Source: Larus michahellis
Lineage: Eukaryota > Chordata > Aves > Charadriiformes > Laridae
Assembly: GCF_964199755.1 (NCBI RefSeq)
Contig: NC_133903.1
Location: 4,605,001 to 4,669,000, forward strand
DNA: 64,000 nt
Direction of reading: 5' to 3'
The position numbers were made by a program, and so were the translations under genes. Positions 11,901 through 23,600 of the stretch are shown here, one piece after another (position 1 is the stretch's first letter; every line of letters begins with the position of its first letter). The notes below the pieces were generated by a model, which was not told the origin of the DNA, made no database searches, and was given only the letters and a program-made list of their open reading frames with translations.

Positions 11901-14900
11901 AGAGCACACGGGGAGTCACACACAATTCAACAAAAGGCTCCAAGTTTTGCGTGTGTCCCCCCACACACACCCTACCACCTCTCCTCGCAGACCCTGCAGG
12001 AAGGACAACCTCCGTTTTCATCCCAGATGTGGTTTTCCACATGCCAGGTGGCAAGGGAACGCACGGCTGGGGGTCCCCTGCCTCAGTTTCCCCATGTGCA
12101 AAACTCCCTCCAGCCTCCCTGGGGCCCTGTAAGGACGCGCAGGCACTAAAAGGAGATGGGCTTGGATGTACCTAAGGAGAGAAATGAGGGGCTGCAAGAA
12201 TTCCTGGTCCTGGATAACACTCCTTTCCCTCCTGCACCTCTGGCCTGCAGCTGCCCCCAACCCAACAGAAGCACAACCTGCCCCAAGAAAGCGCAGGGAG
12301 GTCTCTGCTTGCCCCACAGCGTCCGTCCTGCCTTCCAGTAGCCAACAGGTCAGTGGCCAAGGTGGCACAGTCTCCTGCACTGGCTACCAACTAGTGCCAT
12401 GAGCTGCAGACCCCCTGACCAAGGGGTGCTGCTGCTGGGGGGGGAAGAGGGGGGGTTGCAAGCACATCAGAAAACGTGATGGGGAGCAGGATATCAAGTC
12501 ACCCGATTGAGCTCTTTCTGCCAGCTCCCCTTTTTCTCAGCCCCACTGCTCAACGGGAGCCCCGTTCCCATCTGCATCTGCAAGGTGCCTCCAAGGAGGC
12601 AGAGATGGGCAGGGGAGGGCTGGGTGGGAGGTGCCGGGCTAATCCCCAAAGGCCCCGTTCCTAATCCTGGCTAATGGACCCTTTTCACCATTAACAATGG
12701 AGTTATCCATCTGGAAGGGGATCTCCGGCCCCAGGAAGGCACAGCTGGCAGGGGCTGTGGCCTGGGCAGGGAGGTTTGACCCCCCCACACCCCATCCTCA
12801 AACCACTGCCTCCAGCCCCTTCCCTGGGCCAAAATGCCAGCCCCTTCCTGCAGGTACGGGTGCATGCCCCACATCCCACCCTGGCATGCCCTGATTCTGC
12901 CACCAAGGAATCAAATAACCCCCTCACCTCACCCCCCCTCCAAGCCACAGAACGTAAGAGCTGCCCCCACCCCTCTCAGCCCTTTATAGGGATCCCCCGG
13001 GGCTTCCCAGCTGGCTCCTATTACTGCTCCTATTCCTGTTCCCTCCTCCTTAAAGAGATGCCCCCCCCCTGCTCCGGGGGTGTCTGGGGGAAACTTCCTG
13101 CTGCTTTTGGGGCTTGGCCTCGCTGTCTCTCCAGGCTGAGCCCCAGCCCTCTCACCTTGCCGGAGGGGTTTGCACCCATGGGATGCAGCTCCCGACGGAA
13201 CGGGGGTCTCAGTGCCAGCCCCCTGCAACAGCATCCTGCAAAGGGTGCCCATGCACCCATCCCAATGCTGCGTCTGGAGCCTGCAGCGAGACGCTGGGGC
13301 GATAGCAAACACAAAAACACGAGTCAGCACCTCCTCCTCTTCATCCCCCATCCCGGGCAGCTTCCTCCTGGCCTGCTCGCCTTGTCCCCCATTCCTGATG
13401 TCCCTCCCTGCCTGACCCATTTCCAGCTGCTCCAAGGCTTTTCCATCCCTCTTATGTCCTCTTTGGGATGCACCATCCCAAGGCAAGGACGGAGTATCTG
13501 ATGGCAGCGGTGTCGTGCCGGGGATGGGGACCGCCATCCCAGCCATGCTCAGACCAGCTCTACGGCACGCTGCATGTTTGGAGAGGGTGGCCGTGCGCTG
13601 GGAGTTCAGCCATTCCTCTGCCCACCAAACCCTTTGGCATGAGCACAGGTGGCGCTGGGGCCGTGCATCAGGCGCAGGGGGAAACATGGATCCGGGCATG
13701 ACCGAGCGAGAAAATTGGAGCAGAAAGGAGCTGCTGTCGCAAGCTGAGTCACCTGCTCCGCCTGGCGCTGCCGAGCGGCTGGGGCCGGGTTATTTTGGAG
13801 CGCTGCGTGGGCAGATGCTGATAACACACTTTCTTCTTCCCTGCAAATTCTTCCAACACGCTGTCTCCGTGCTGCAGCGGGGAGTTGAACGCGGGGATGT
13901 GTGGCGGGCGATGGGGCTGGCGCTGAAGTCTTCCTCGCAGCCCCCCCGGTTTGGGTCGTGGCTGTGGCTTCTGCGCGGATGGGGGCAAGGTGGAGGTGAG
14001 AGCTGAGCACGTGCGCGCTCATCGCACCCCTGGGCAGCGGCACCACCATGGCTTCCCCCGGCATCACCCTCCCCCCACCGTGGATGAACCTGGCCCCATC
14101 CGAAACCTCCGCACCGGAGCAGCCCGGGGAGGAGGGTAGCCAGCATCGCCCGCTGCCGGAGGCTCCTCTGAAGCGGTTTCGGGGCCAAAATTCACCACCG
14201 GGCTGCGCGTGGGCGGCCAGCAAGAGGCAAACACGCTGCGACGGCCGGCGAGAGCCTCCCCCACCGCGTGCCACGGCTGGGCGGCTGCCACATCCCGGGA
14301 ACACGCCACCATCACAGGGAAGCGGCTTATTTTTCCCCCTAAGGGACTACAAAAAGCCCCCAGGGCTCTCACACCCTCCGCTTGCAAAAACGTGCCGCAT
14401 TTTGCCGCAGGATGGGCAGCAAAAAAATGGACACATCCCTATTTTGTTTTCCTTTTTCCTGTTTTTTTTTTTTTGGTTTGGGTTTTTTTTTTTTCCTTTT
14501 CTTTTTGGAAGGCTGGAAAGCATCCTGGAAAGCTACGTGATTATTTTGGCCCACAAAATGCCCCGTGTCTCTCCTCTGCTGCTCCTGGGCACTTCCATGG
14601 GGCTACGGGCGCCCCGGCAGAGCCCCCGGGGACCAGGCAGGGCGCCGGGTCCGGCACAAAGAGCACCGTCCCCGCCACCAAGGTTAAGAACTGCTACACA
14701 AAAGGTCTTTTAAGCTTTGCCGATAAAACTCATTATCCTGCCGTATGAACCGGGGTCCGGCCTCCATCCCACCTCCGCGGGGTCCTCGGGGGGAGCTGGA
14801 GGAAGGGGCAGGTTTTCGGCTTCGTTTCTGATAATGCAAAAACCACACCAGAAAACAACCTCCAGCAGGAAGCGAGGGACAAAGTCCCAACCCGGGTCCA

Positions 14901-17424
14901 GGACTGTCCGGTCGTACGTGCTTTCCCGTCTGTATTTTTTCCTTCGTTTGTTTGAGTCTTGCCTCTGCCCAACACCCAAACTGCTTTAAACGGGCCCCTT
15001 CAAGCATTTCCATCCCTTATTGTGCTCTGGGTGCAATTAAATTATGCTAACAGGATAAACCCAGCTAATAAAGCACCGAGCAAGCGCCACGACGGGTACC
15101 ATGACCGCTCCTGATGGCCACAAGACACAGGGGACACGTCTGAGCCCCGACGATGCTCCACCACCGTCCTTCGCTTCCTGGGTGGTGGGGCTGAGTAAAC
15201 CCCCCTGGGGCAGCATCCCATGGGAAAACTCCCCCCCGGAGCGCTGCTCCGAGCCCCTCTCTTAGGGCTGCCCTTTGTTTTCCCCGGTGCTGCTGCTTTT
15301 TTTTTTTTTTTTTTTTTTAAATACTGCCTAATACAATTTTAATGAGGCCGGGGCGCCTGCCAACTGTCGGGAGAGCTGCCGGAGAACCTCTGCTGAGCTG
15401 CCTGGCGGCATACGGCAGCGAAGCCAGGGCAGCCAGGCACCCCGAGGTGTCCCCCGTGGCCCCCAGCAGCGGCAAGGGATGCGTCGAGGACCCTGGGGAC
15501 ACGCAGCCTCTGGCCGGGGTGTCGGGTCTGCGTCTGGGGCTTGTTCCCAGCACCGGTCCAGTGGTCCCCGATCGCAGGGTGGTTTTGGCAAAGCCCTTTA
15601 TCCCACCGGAGCAGAGCCCGCTGGGCTGCACGAGGTCACCCTATCCTGTGCCAGGGCTCCTGTTGTCACCAAGCCCTGTCCTGCATGGGGACAGAGGTGG
15701 CTGGAAAGGTAGTGGTGGCCCGGCAATGTTGGTCCCTGAGCTCTGCTGAGCCTCTCGGTGGGGTGAGAGGGGATATCTGTGCCGGGGGCCACCAGCCTTG
15801 GCCATCTCCCAGCCCCTGGCACCACCACAAGGGACGTTGACATCTGTCTGCTCGTGCCGGTGACACTGAGCTGGGGCTCGCAGTGCGCAGGGGCCCCGGG
15901 GGAGGCAGGCAGCCATCAGCCAGCCTGCGTCCCCTGTGCTGCTGAAAGCCCGCCAGCAGCCTCCTTGCAGCGAGCCCCCGGAATCGCTCCACCAAGGACG
16001 AGGAGGGCTCAGGCCAGGCCGGCAGCTGCGATGTGGCTTGAAGGCAGAGGACAAGCCGTGCTCCGAGGGGTGACCTGGTGGCACCAGCTCCAGACACCCT
16101 GTGACACAGGGTGACCCGATGGGCTGCGTGTGCCGGGGGAGAGGAGCGGGCTGGACGCAGCCCACAGCATCTCCCGGCTGCTGCGCCTCGGGCTGGTGCC
16201 TCCGTCTCCGTCCCCTCGTGCCACGCTGCCCCTTCGCCCGGGGACATCTCCTGCTGCCCTGCGACCGCTCCACTGCCCTCCCGGGGGACATAGGGATGAA
16301 ACAAGCCATCGCACCCCTATAAGCCTTCCCCAGACATTGCCATACCCCGCGTTTGCCTTCTCTGCCCTCCCGCAAGCCCCCTGTGCCTGCTGGTGGCACC
16401 GAGCCAGCGTGCCCAGCAACCTGCCCTCCCTGCAGTGGCCCCGGCCACCAGCCCTGTGTTCAAGCCCGATTTCACGACCCCGACTAAAAGCTCCAGCACC
16501 GCTCGCAAATGAAGCCGAGCTACAACAAAAAGCGTCCAGGCAAGCATGAAAATCCGAGGGCGTTTCTGTGCCCGAGGCAGGCAAGACAAGGGTCACTCCA
16601 TGACCGGGGCTCCTTTTCTCTTTGCCTTTTTTTTTTTTTGGAGCCGGGGTTATTTGAAATCCCAGCGGATGAGTCACGCAGCCCCTCCGGAGGGGACACG
16701 GCCACGCTCCGGAAAGCCCTTGTCATGGATGCCGTGCGCCAGGGATTGGGTCTCCTGCGGGAGCGGCGGTGGGAGGGCTGCGGGGGGGTGACCTCAGAAG
16801 CGTTAAGTCACGACAGCTTGCAAAGACGACGGGAAATGCAATATAGAGAGGGAAACCTAGCGCCTTTCTTACCACTCCAGCGCACCCGGCACGCACGGAT
16901 GCGCTCGGGAGGCAGGTTTTGGCCACTGCATCCCCAGGCCGGGGGGCACTGGTCACCCTTTGCCACCACAGTGACATGTGGGGACATCTCAGACAGCGTT
17001 TGGGGCTCTCCCGTCCCCTTCCCCCCAGGCAGAGAGTACAGGCACAGAGCCTGCTGAGCCAGGCAGTGCCAGCCATCCACGCCGCGCTGCTGGCCCGTGG
17101 GGAAGAAAACAGGGTGGGTTGTTGTGGGTTTTTTTTTTTTCCCCTGCTATTTTTTTTTTTTTTTTTTTTTGTCGAGCAGAAAAGCCGTTTCTTTCTCAGC
17201 CTCGCCACCATCTGCCCGCTGCGGCAGGAGAAGGCAGATCCCGGCAGCTGTAGGCCCTGGGCAGCTGCTCGGCCTCGTGGCCGGGTCCTAACGCCGCGGG
17301 GGGGGGGGGGGGCTTTTAGCATGAGGAGCAAAAAGCGTTTTGCAAGAAAAACCTGGATCTGCCTCGCTGGCGCTGGGGGAGGTTGGGTCCCAGCCCGGCT
17401 GAGAGGCGGTGGGGTTAGTTCTGG

Positions 17425-17458
17425 TTGCAAAAGGTCTGTCTGTCTGTCGGTCTGTCCG
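17425..17458. repeat. TCTG tetranucleotide microsatellite
   Basis: A short imperfect run of TCTG units (GGTCTGTCTGTCTGTCGGTC) lies in intergenic DNA. Confidence 0.8.
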
Positions 17459-18407
17459 GATTTGCAGGGCAAACGCGAGCACGGAGCAGGTCTGGCATCC
17501 AGGAAAACAAACCCCATCCAGGGCTGGCAGGTTCGCCCGGGGGCGGTTGTGCCATCCCCCCACCCCGGGGCAGGGGCGGATGGTTGTGGGGCAGCCCAGA
17601 GGTGGAGTGAGGGCTCTAACCAGTACAGCCAGTGCAGAACCAGTGGAGCCTGGAGGGCCTGGGGGAGATGGGGGCTGGATGAGGTCTTGCCCCAGGTGGG
17701 GGATGAGCCTGGGGAAAGCCTTTGTGCCAGCCCTGAGTGCAGGCTGTCACACCGTGCCCGCGCTCCAGCCCTTCCGGTGCCCTGCTTTGCCGGGGGGGAC
17801 AGGCGGTTCGGCTCCCTGATCCGCCCGAAAACCAGCCCCTGTGTCCCTCCTATCCCTCTTTCTCCAATTTTCTGTTTCTGCTCATTTCCCCAGCAAACAG
17901 TTTGTTTTCCCCCAGTCGGCTCCTCCCTGCAAGCAGCCGGGGGGGCTTCAAATCTGCCACCCCAGCCGTGCTGCTCTTCGCCTGTGTCCGTTTCCATGCT
18001 ATAGACATGGGCAGTGTCCCTGTCCCCAAGAAGCAGCGGGCAGCACCCCTGGGCAGCGCAGGCAGCTCTCCCTGCGCTGTGCCCAGGCTGTGTCCCATCC
18101 TAGGGTCATCCCTGGTGTACGTGCCACCGGAGCGTGGCCTCACCCCTCACCTACACCCCGAGAAATGGCCTCAAAATCTGCCCCCTGCCCTTGCACAGGG
18201 GTGCCCGCGTTTTGCTTCTGGCTTTGCTTGGGGGAATTCGGATTCACCAGGACCCAGCCTTGCTGGCGCCTGGCACAGGGCGCTGGGGTGGCTCAGAGAT
18301 GGCGGGGGGCCATGGCAGCTTTCACCCTTCTCCCCTTCTGTTCTGCAGCCCTGCAGTGTGGAAAACAGCCCCGGAGGGGCAGAGGGGGTGCGGGGGGGGG
18401 GGGGTGT

Positions 18408-18990
18408 CCAGCAATGTAGGAGGAGTCTTACAATGGGATGGGGTCTTGCAACACAGGAAGGTGACTTGCAGTTCAAGGGGATGTCTTGCAATGCAGGGGG
18501 TGGTCTTATAATGGGGGGGGGGATGCTGAAATGCATAGGGGGCCTTGCAATGTGGGGTGGGATCTTGCCACGCAGGGGGTGTTCTTGCAATGGGGGGGCG
18601 TGTCCTGAGGTTCAAGGGGGTCTTGCTATGCAACGCCAAGGGTTTTGGCAATGCAAAGAGGAGTCTTGAAATGGGGGGGTGGGGGGGTGTCTTCCATTGC
18701 AGGAGGGGGGGGTCTTGCAATGTGAGGGGCATTCTTGCAATGCGGTGGGGTCTCACAATGTGTGGGGGGGTGTCATGCAATTCAAGGAGGCTCCAGTAAT
18801 GCAGGGAGGGGTCTTGCCATGCAGTGTGGGGGGGTCTTGCAATATGGGTGTGGGTGTGTGTGTGATGTTCTACAATTCAAAGGGGCTTTTGTAATGCAGG
18901 GAAAGGCCTTGCAATGCAGCGGGGTCTCGCTATGGGGGGGGGGGGGGCGGATCCTGCAATCCAAGGGGGCTCTTGCTGCCCCGGGAGGGG
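18408..18990. repeat. G-rich minisatellite upstream of the FSCN1 promoter
   Basis: About 16-20 imperfect copies of a unit of roughly 30 bp, typified by GGGGTCTTGCAATGCAGGGG, follow one another with variable G-runs. TTGCAAT occurs seven times exactly (near 18,487, 18,545, 18,584, 18,715, 18,733, 18,836 and 18,909). Repeated G-runs of 4-13 give the + strand strong G-quadruplex potential. The array ends about 170 bp before the TATA box of FSCN1, so it sits in the proximal upstream region. Open frames through it are repeat readings. Confidence 0.9.
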
Positions 18991-19019
18991 TCCTGCAGCC
19001 ATGCTGGGGGCGGCGGGGT

Positions 19020-19221
19020 TGCATCGGCGGTGCCGGGGCGCTCGTAGGGGGCGGGCGGGGGTCTCGGCGGAGGATGGGGGGGGCGGCCCCGACGGGCGGG
19101 CGGGAGGTGGTGGTGGTGGTGGGTGGGGGGGGATGCGGGGGGGCGGTGCCGCGGCCGCCGGTATAAAGGCGGCGTCGGGGCGGTCGCGGCGGCAGCGGCG
19201 GTCGGTGGCGGCGGCGGCAGG
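19020..19221 (+). promoter_or_regulatory. FSCN1: FSCN1 core promoter and 5' leader
   Basis: A CpG-dense, GC-box-rich segment (GGGCGGGCGGGG near 19,048; CGGGCGGGCGGGAGG near 19,094) precedes a TATA box, TATAAA at 19,162-19,167. A start site about 30 bp downstream (about 19,192) would give a leader of only about 30 nt before the ATG at 19,222. The ATG has A at -3, a good Kozak position. An upstream in-frame ATG at 19,123 lies before the TATA box and should not be transcribed from this promoter. The TSS position is inferred. Confidence 0.75.
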
Positions 19222-20044
19222 ATGACGGCGAACGGGACGGCGGAGCCGGTGCAGATCCAATTCGGGCTCATCAACTGCAGCAACAAGTACCTGACGGCGG
19301 AGGCTTTCGGGTTCAAGGTGAACGCCTCGGCCGCCAGCATGAAGAAGAAGCAGATCTGGACGCTGGAGCAGGACGGGGAGGACTCCAGCGCCGTGCTGCT
19401 CAAAAGCCACCTGGGCCGGTACCTGGCGGCCGACAAGGACGGCCGGGTGAGCTGCGACAGCGAGGAGCCGGGTCCCGACTGTCGCTTCTTGGTGGTGGCT
19501 CACGGCGACGGGCGCTGGTCGCTGCAGTCCGAGCCCCACCGCCGCTTCTTCGGCGGCACCGAGGACCGGCTCTCCTGCTTCGCCCCCGCCGTCTCGGCCA
19601 CCGAGAAATGGAGCGTCCACCTGGCCATGCATCCCCAGGCCAACCTCTACAGCCTGGCCCGCAAGCGCTACGCCCACCTGGGACCCCGCCGCGACGAGCT
19701 GGCCGTGGACCGCGACGTGCCGTGGGGGGTGGATGCCCTCATCACCCTCCTCTTCGTGGAGCAGCGGTACAGCCTGCAGAGCTGCGACCACCGCCTGCTG
19801 CGCTGCGACGGTCGCCTGGTCCCCGCCGCCGAGCCCGGCACCGCCTTCACCCTCGAGTTTCGCTGCGGGAAGGTGGCCTTTCGCGACGGGGAGGGTCGCT
19901 ACCTCGCCCCCTCGGGACCCAGCGGCACCCTCAAGGCGGGCAAGAGCACCAAGGTGGGCAAGGACGAGCTCTTCGCCCTCGAGCAGAGCTGCCCGCAGGT
20001 CGTGCTCCGAGCCGGCAACGACAGGAATGTCTCCACCCGGCAAG
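19222..20044 (+). CDS. FSCN1: Fascin, exon 1 (residues 1-274 and first base of codon 275)
   Basis: Fascin cross-links parallel actin filaments in filopodia, microspikes and invadopodia. The five exons join to 490 codons; human fascin has 493, from memory, and the difference fits a 2-residue and a 1-residue gap in this exon. Fascins consist of four beta-trefoil domains; this exon holds the first two (about residues 5-257) and the start of the third. Visible family signatures are [10 protein letters not shown] near the N terminus, [32 protein letters not shown] and [14 protein letters not shown]. The residue matching human Ser39, the protein kinase C site that blocks actin bundling, is kept ([11 protein letters not shown], Ser39), while the neighbouring Ser38 is Ala. 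The exon ends CAAG|GTACGA, a canonical donor in phase 1. The start is the ATG in good Kozak context just after the TATA box. GC content and GC at third positions are very high. Confidence 0.97.
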
Positions 20045-20137
20045 GTACGAGGGGATGGGGGAGGGGGGGAGGACACACGACACACTTCGGCCGCCCCTAA
20101 GTCCCTGGGGTGTCGCCGCCCGCGGGGTGAGCCCCTG

Positions 20138-20670
20138 AATCGCTCCGGCACCGGCATCCCTCGGGCGTCGCCCGCCCCGAGCTGCCCCCCCCTGCATCCC
20201 TCCGGCATCACCTCCTCCGCGCCCCCTGCATCCCTCCAGGATCGCCCCCCCGGCGTGGCCCCCCGCAGCACTGCCCCCCCACGCCCGGCAGCCCCCTCAC
20301 GTCCCTCCAGCATCCCCTGCCTCCCTGCAGCAGCCGCCCCGCGGGGTGTCCCCCTGCATCCCTCTGCCATCGCCTCTTTAGGGTTTCTCCCCCTCCTTGA
20401 GCCCCTCTTCACTACACCCCTCCCCTGAAGCCACCATCTCCCCAGGACACCCCCCCCGCACCCCTCCAGCATGGCTGCCCGCGGTCCCTCCCCCAATCCC
20501 TCCATCATCGTCCCCCCGCACCCCTCCCACATCCCTCTCCCTTCCCCCTTCAGCATCGCCTGCCTGGGGGGCCCTCATCCCCCCCAGCACCCCCATCCCT
20601 GCGGCGTCGCCTGCCTGGGGGCCCCCATTCCTCCAGCACCCCCATCCCTCCAGCATCGCCTCCGCAGGGC
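20138..20670. repeat. C-rich degenerate minisatellite in FSCN1 intron 1
   Basis: Recurrent imperfect units resembling CCCCTGCATCCCTCCAGCATC, spaced about 25-45 bp apart, fill the start of intron 1. The + strand is strongly C-rich, so the template strand is G-rich. Confidence 0.7.
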
Positions 20671-23600
20671 GCCGTGGGTGGGGGAGGAATGGTGAGGGGC
20701 CTGCCTTGGGGTGCAGGGATGGAGGGGGGGACGCTGGGGGTGTGTGTGTGTGGATGGGGTCTTCCCTTGCCGTGAAGGAGGCAGGGCTGCCATTTGTCGC
20801 CTTCCTACCTGCGGAGCCCCATTGTTCACCCAACAAAGCCTCCACCAAATCCCCCCTTCCCCGAGCATCGCGTGTCCGTCCCCCCCCCCCGCCGCAGCTC
20901 CCCGGGCACATGGCCGCCCGCCTTTCTCCCAGCACTCAGCCTGCACCCCCCCACGCCCCCCACCCCCAGCTTGAGGGGTGCTCGCTGGAGGCCGGGGGGG
21001 GCGTCCCCGCTCTGCAAGGCAGGGCGATGCTGGAGGTGCAGCCCCCCCCCGCCGCTCCCGGCCCGGCGTGGTTGCCCCGGGGCTCGTTGCCGAGTCAGGC
21101 CGGCACACGCCGGGTGCGGGATGGGTGCGAGCACGTCTGGCTGCTGCAGCGCCCGGAGGAACGAGCAGCGGGGAATTCTTTTTTTTTGTGTATATATAAT
21201 ATTTCAAGGTTGCAGCTTAACTCCCCGCTCCCCCCCCCCCCCCCCCGCCACCCCGTCCGTGCCTGGGCAGCTCCTTGCAGCGAGCTCGCTGCCTTCCTCC
21301 TTCCCGAGGGCAAATCCCGCGCTGCAAAGCAGCCCCTTAAAAGAAAATAAAAAAAAGAAATAAAATAAAAATGCCTGCAAAGATGGGCAGTGGGGGACTA
21401 TTTGCCCAGGCGCAGGGGTTTTGGCGGGGGGGAGGAGGAGGAGGAGGATGGTGATGGCGATGGCGGGAGGCTGCCGCAGCGCCGTGGGGGAAGGGCTGCT
21501 GCAGCCCTTTGTCACCGGAGATGGGAAAAGCAGATGTGGGGGGAGATGTGCGGGATGGGGCGGGGGCGGCGAGGGGACCCCACGGCGCGGGCAGGGAGCG
21601 CTGCTGGCGGACCCGCCGGCTTTGTGTGACTTGGGATGGATGGGGAGGGGGTAGGAAGGTGGGGGGGGGTGGAAAGCACAAATCTCCCCAGCAACAGGGG
21701 GGCTCTGGGCTGTGCCCGGCCCCTTTCCAAGCAAAACACGCTGGGGAGGGGTGTGCTGGGGCTGCACATCCTCGCTTCAGTCCGTTTTGGCTGAAGAAGC
21801 CGTTTCCACTCGGTTTATCCAGACTAGCAGCGGGGAGATCCCGGGAGGTGCCGCTCTCCAGGGCTCGCCCTCCCTTTTCCCGTCGGGAAAGGGCCTTGTC
21901 CCAAGGTTACCGAGAAGGCAGCCGAAAAAAAACGAAGGCGCCGGAGGAAGCGGTTGCAGCCAGCCAGCCCTTTCCCCCTGCCGAGCTGATAACGCCGCGC
22001 TGCTGGCAGATGCGCCGGAGGCCGCCGGGGACGCGGGATGTGGGATGCGGGATGTGGGCAGGGAGCGGCTGCGGCTCGTGGGAAAAGACAGCTCGTTCCC
22101 GCGTGGAGTCGGGGAGGGAGCGGGGATGGCGGCGGCTTTCCCCCTCCTGACCCATGAGGGGGACGGGGATGGGGGCCACGGGGCTTTTGTGGCTTCCCCC
22201 CGCCGGGAGCTGGAGCTGGTCCAGCCTTGGGGACAGCCCTGTCCCACGAGTGCCGAGTCAGCTCCTGGCTGGGAGCCTCCTCCCTGTCCCTGGGGTGGCC
22301 GGCGTCGCCCATCCCTGCACGCAGGGCACTGGGGACCACGACTCCAACAATCCGGAGGCGGGGGGGGGGGGCACATAATGTGGGTGCCAGCCCTGCGCTG
22401 GCCCTGGCACCTCTCCCCTGCCTCCAGCCGCAGGACGGGGTCCCCGGGGGGCTCTGTGAGAGCCCCCATCTCCCCGTTGCACCTTCAAACAGAGACGAGT
22501 CGGGGGTAGGGGGTGGGGTGGGGTGGGGGGGGCTGCCAGCAGAAAGCAGCCTCCTCCCCGCCTCAATGGCTCCTTTCTAGCCCCGGCTGCGGCAACAAAG
22601 GGCCCTTTGTGGGCGTGAGGGTCCCCGGGGCAGAGCGCTGGCGTCCTCCCCGCTCCGCTGGGCCCCTGCCAGCCCCCCGCCCGGCCGAGGTGTGCCGCCT
22701 GCCCCCCCCCCCCCGCCCCCGCCCCGTGATGGGGGGGGAGAGGATGGGCCGACGGGGAGCGAGGCATTTCGGGAAGAGGGGTCCGGGGAGGGGGGACGAG
22801 CGAGGAGGAGTGCGGTGATGGGAGCGCGCCTGGGCATGCCGGCTTGGCGACGGGGAGCTCCGCTCTGGGGGCAGGACCCCCCCCCCCCTCCCCCGGCATG
22901 GGGTGGGTTGGTTGGTGCTGGCAGCAGCCGCAGCCAATTCCCCCACCCCCCGGCTTCATCTTGGTGCCGCAGTGAGGTGGGGAGATGCAGCTCTGGGGTG
23001 GGGGGCACGGCTGCATCGCCCTCAGGTTTTCATCCGGAGCTGCTGAGTGACATGTTGGCACTTGGGGGATACCACGAAGCCACAGGAAACCCATAGGGAA
23101 AGAGGGATGGCCTTTCCAGGAAATCCGTGTTTCACCCCCACCCGTGACCCCCCCCCCTCCTCCCCCTGCAGAGCTGCACCCCCAGCAGAGGAGCTGCACA
23201 GCTCCGGGCTGTTGCTTTTAGACAAAAACGTGCTGGGATTTATTTGCGGGTGCAGTGAAAGCCCGTCTGAAGGGCAGGGAGGGGACAAGACGAGTGGTGG
23301 GGGCACGTGCGCGGCTGCAGCGTGGGGCGCAGGGTGCCGGAGACCTGCGGGGAGGCTGGACCCGACCCCCACGGGCACAGCTGGGTGCAGCCCCCCCTGG
23401 CTGCTGGGCACGAGGACCTGAAATCCTGCCCTGCTGCCCTCGGGGGCTCGGGGGCTTTGCGGGGTGCTGACGGTGCTCCCTCGGAGAGAGGCAAGCTCGG
23501 GTTTTTCAGGCATAATCGTGGGTTTTTTTGGAATGGAGCCTCTTGGCCTTCGGGGAGGTGGGGGATGGGGAAGGTGCAGCCTCCCATCTGCTCCCGGTGC

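Larger units (their letters stand above)
11091..18400. other. Intergenic region upstream of FSCN1, no gene recognised
   Basis: No coding exon is supportable here. Contents include a CpG-rich block (about 11,440-11,900), T-rich tracts near 14,461-14,507, 15,298-15,318 and 17,125-17,171, a G-run at about 17,298-17,312 and a TCTG microsatellite near 17,431-17,458. The long open frames on both strands have low-complexity composition and lack splice or homology support. Confidence 0.65.

Noticed and set aside
18877-20556. A 559-codon open frame on - covering the FSCN1 promoter and exon 1.
   Set aside because: It is the antisense shadow of fascin exon 1 and neighbouring GC-rich DNA.
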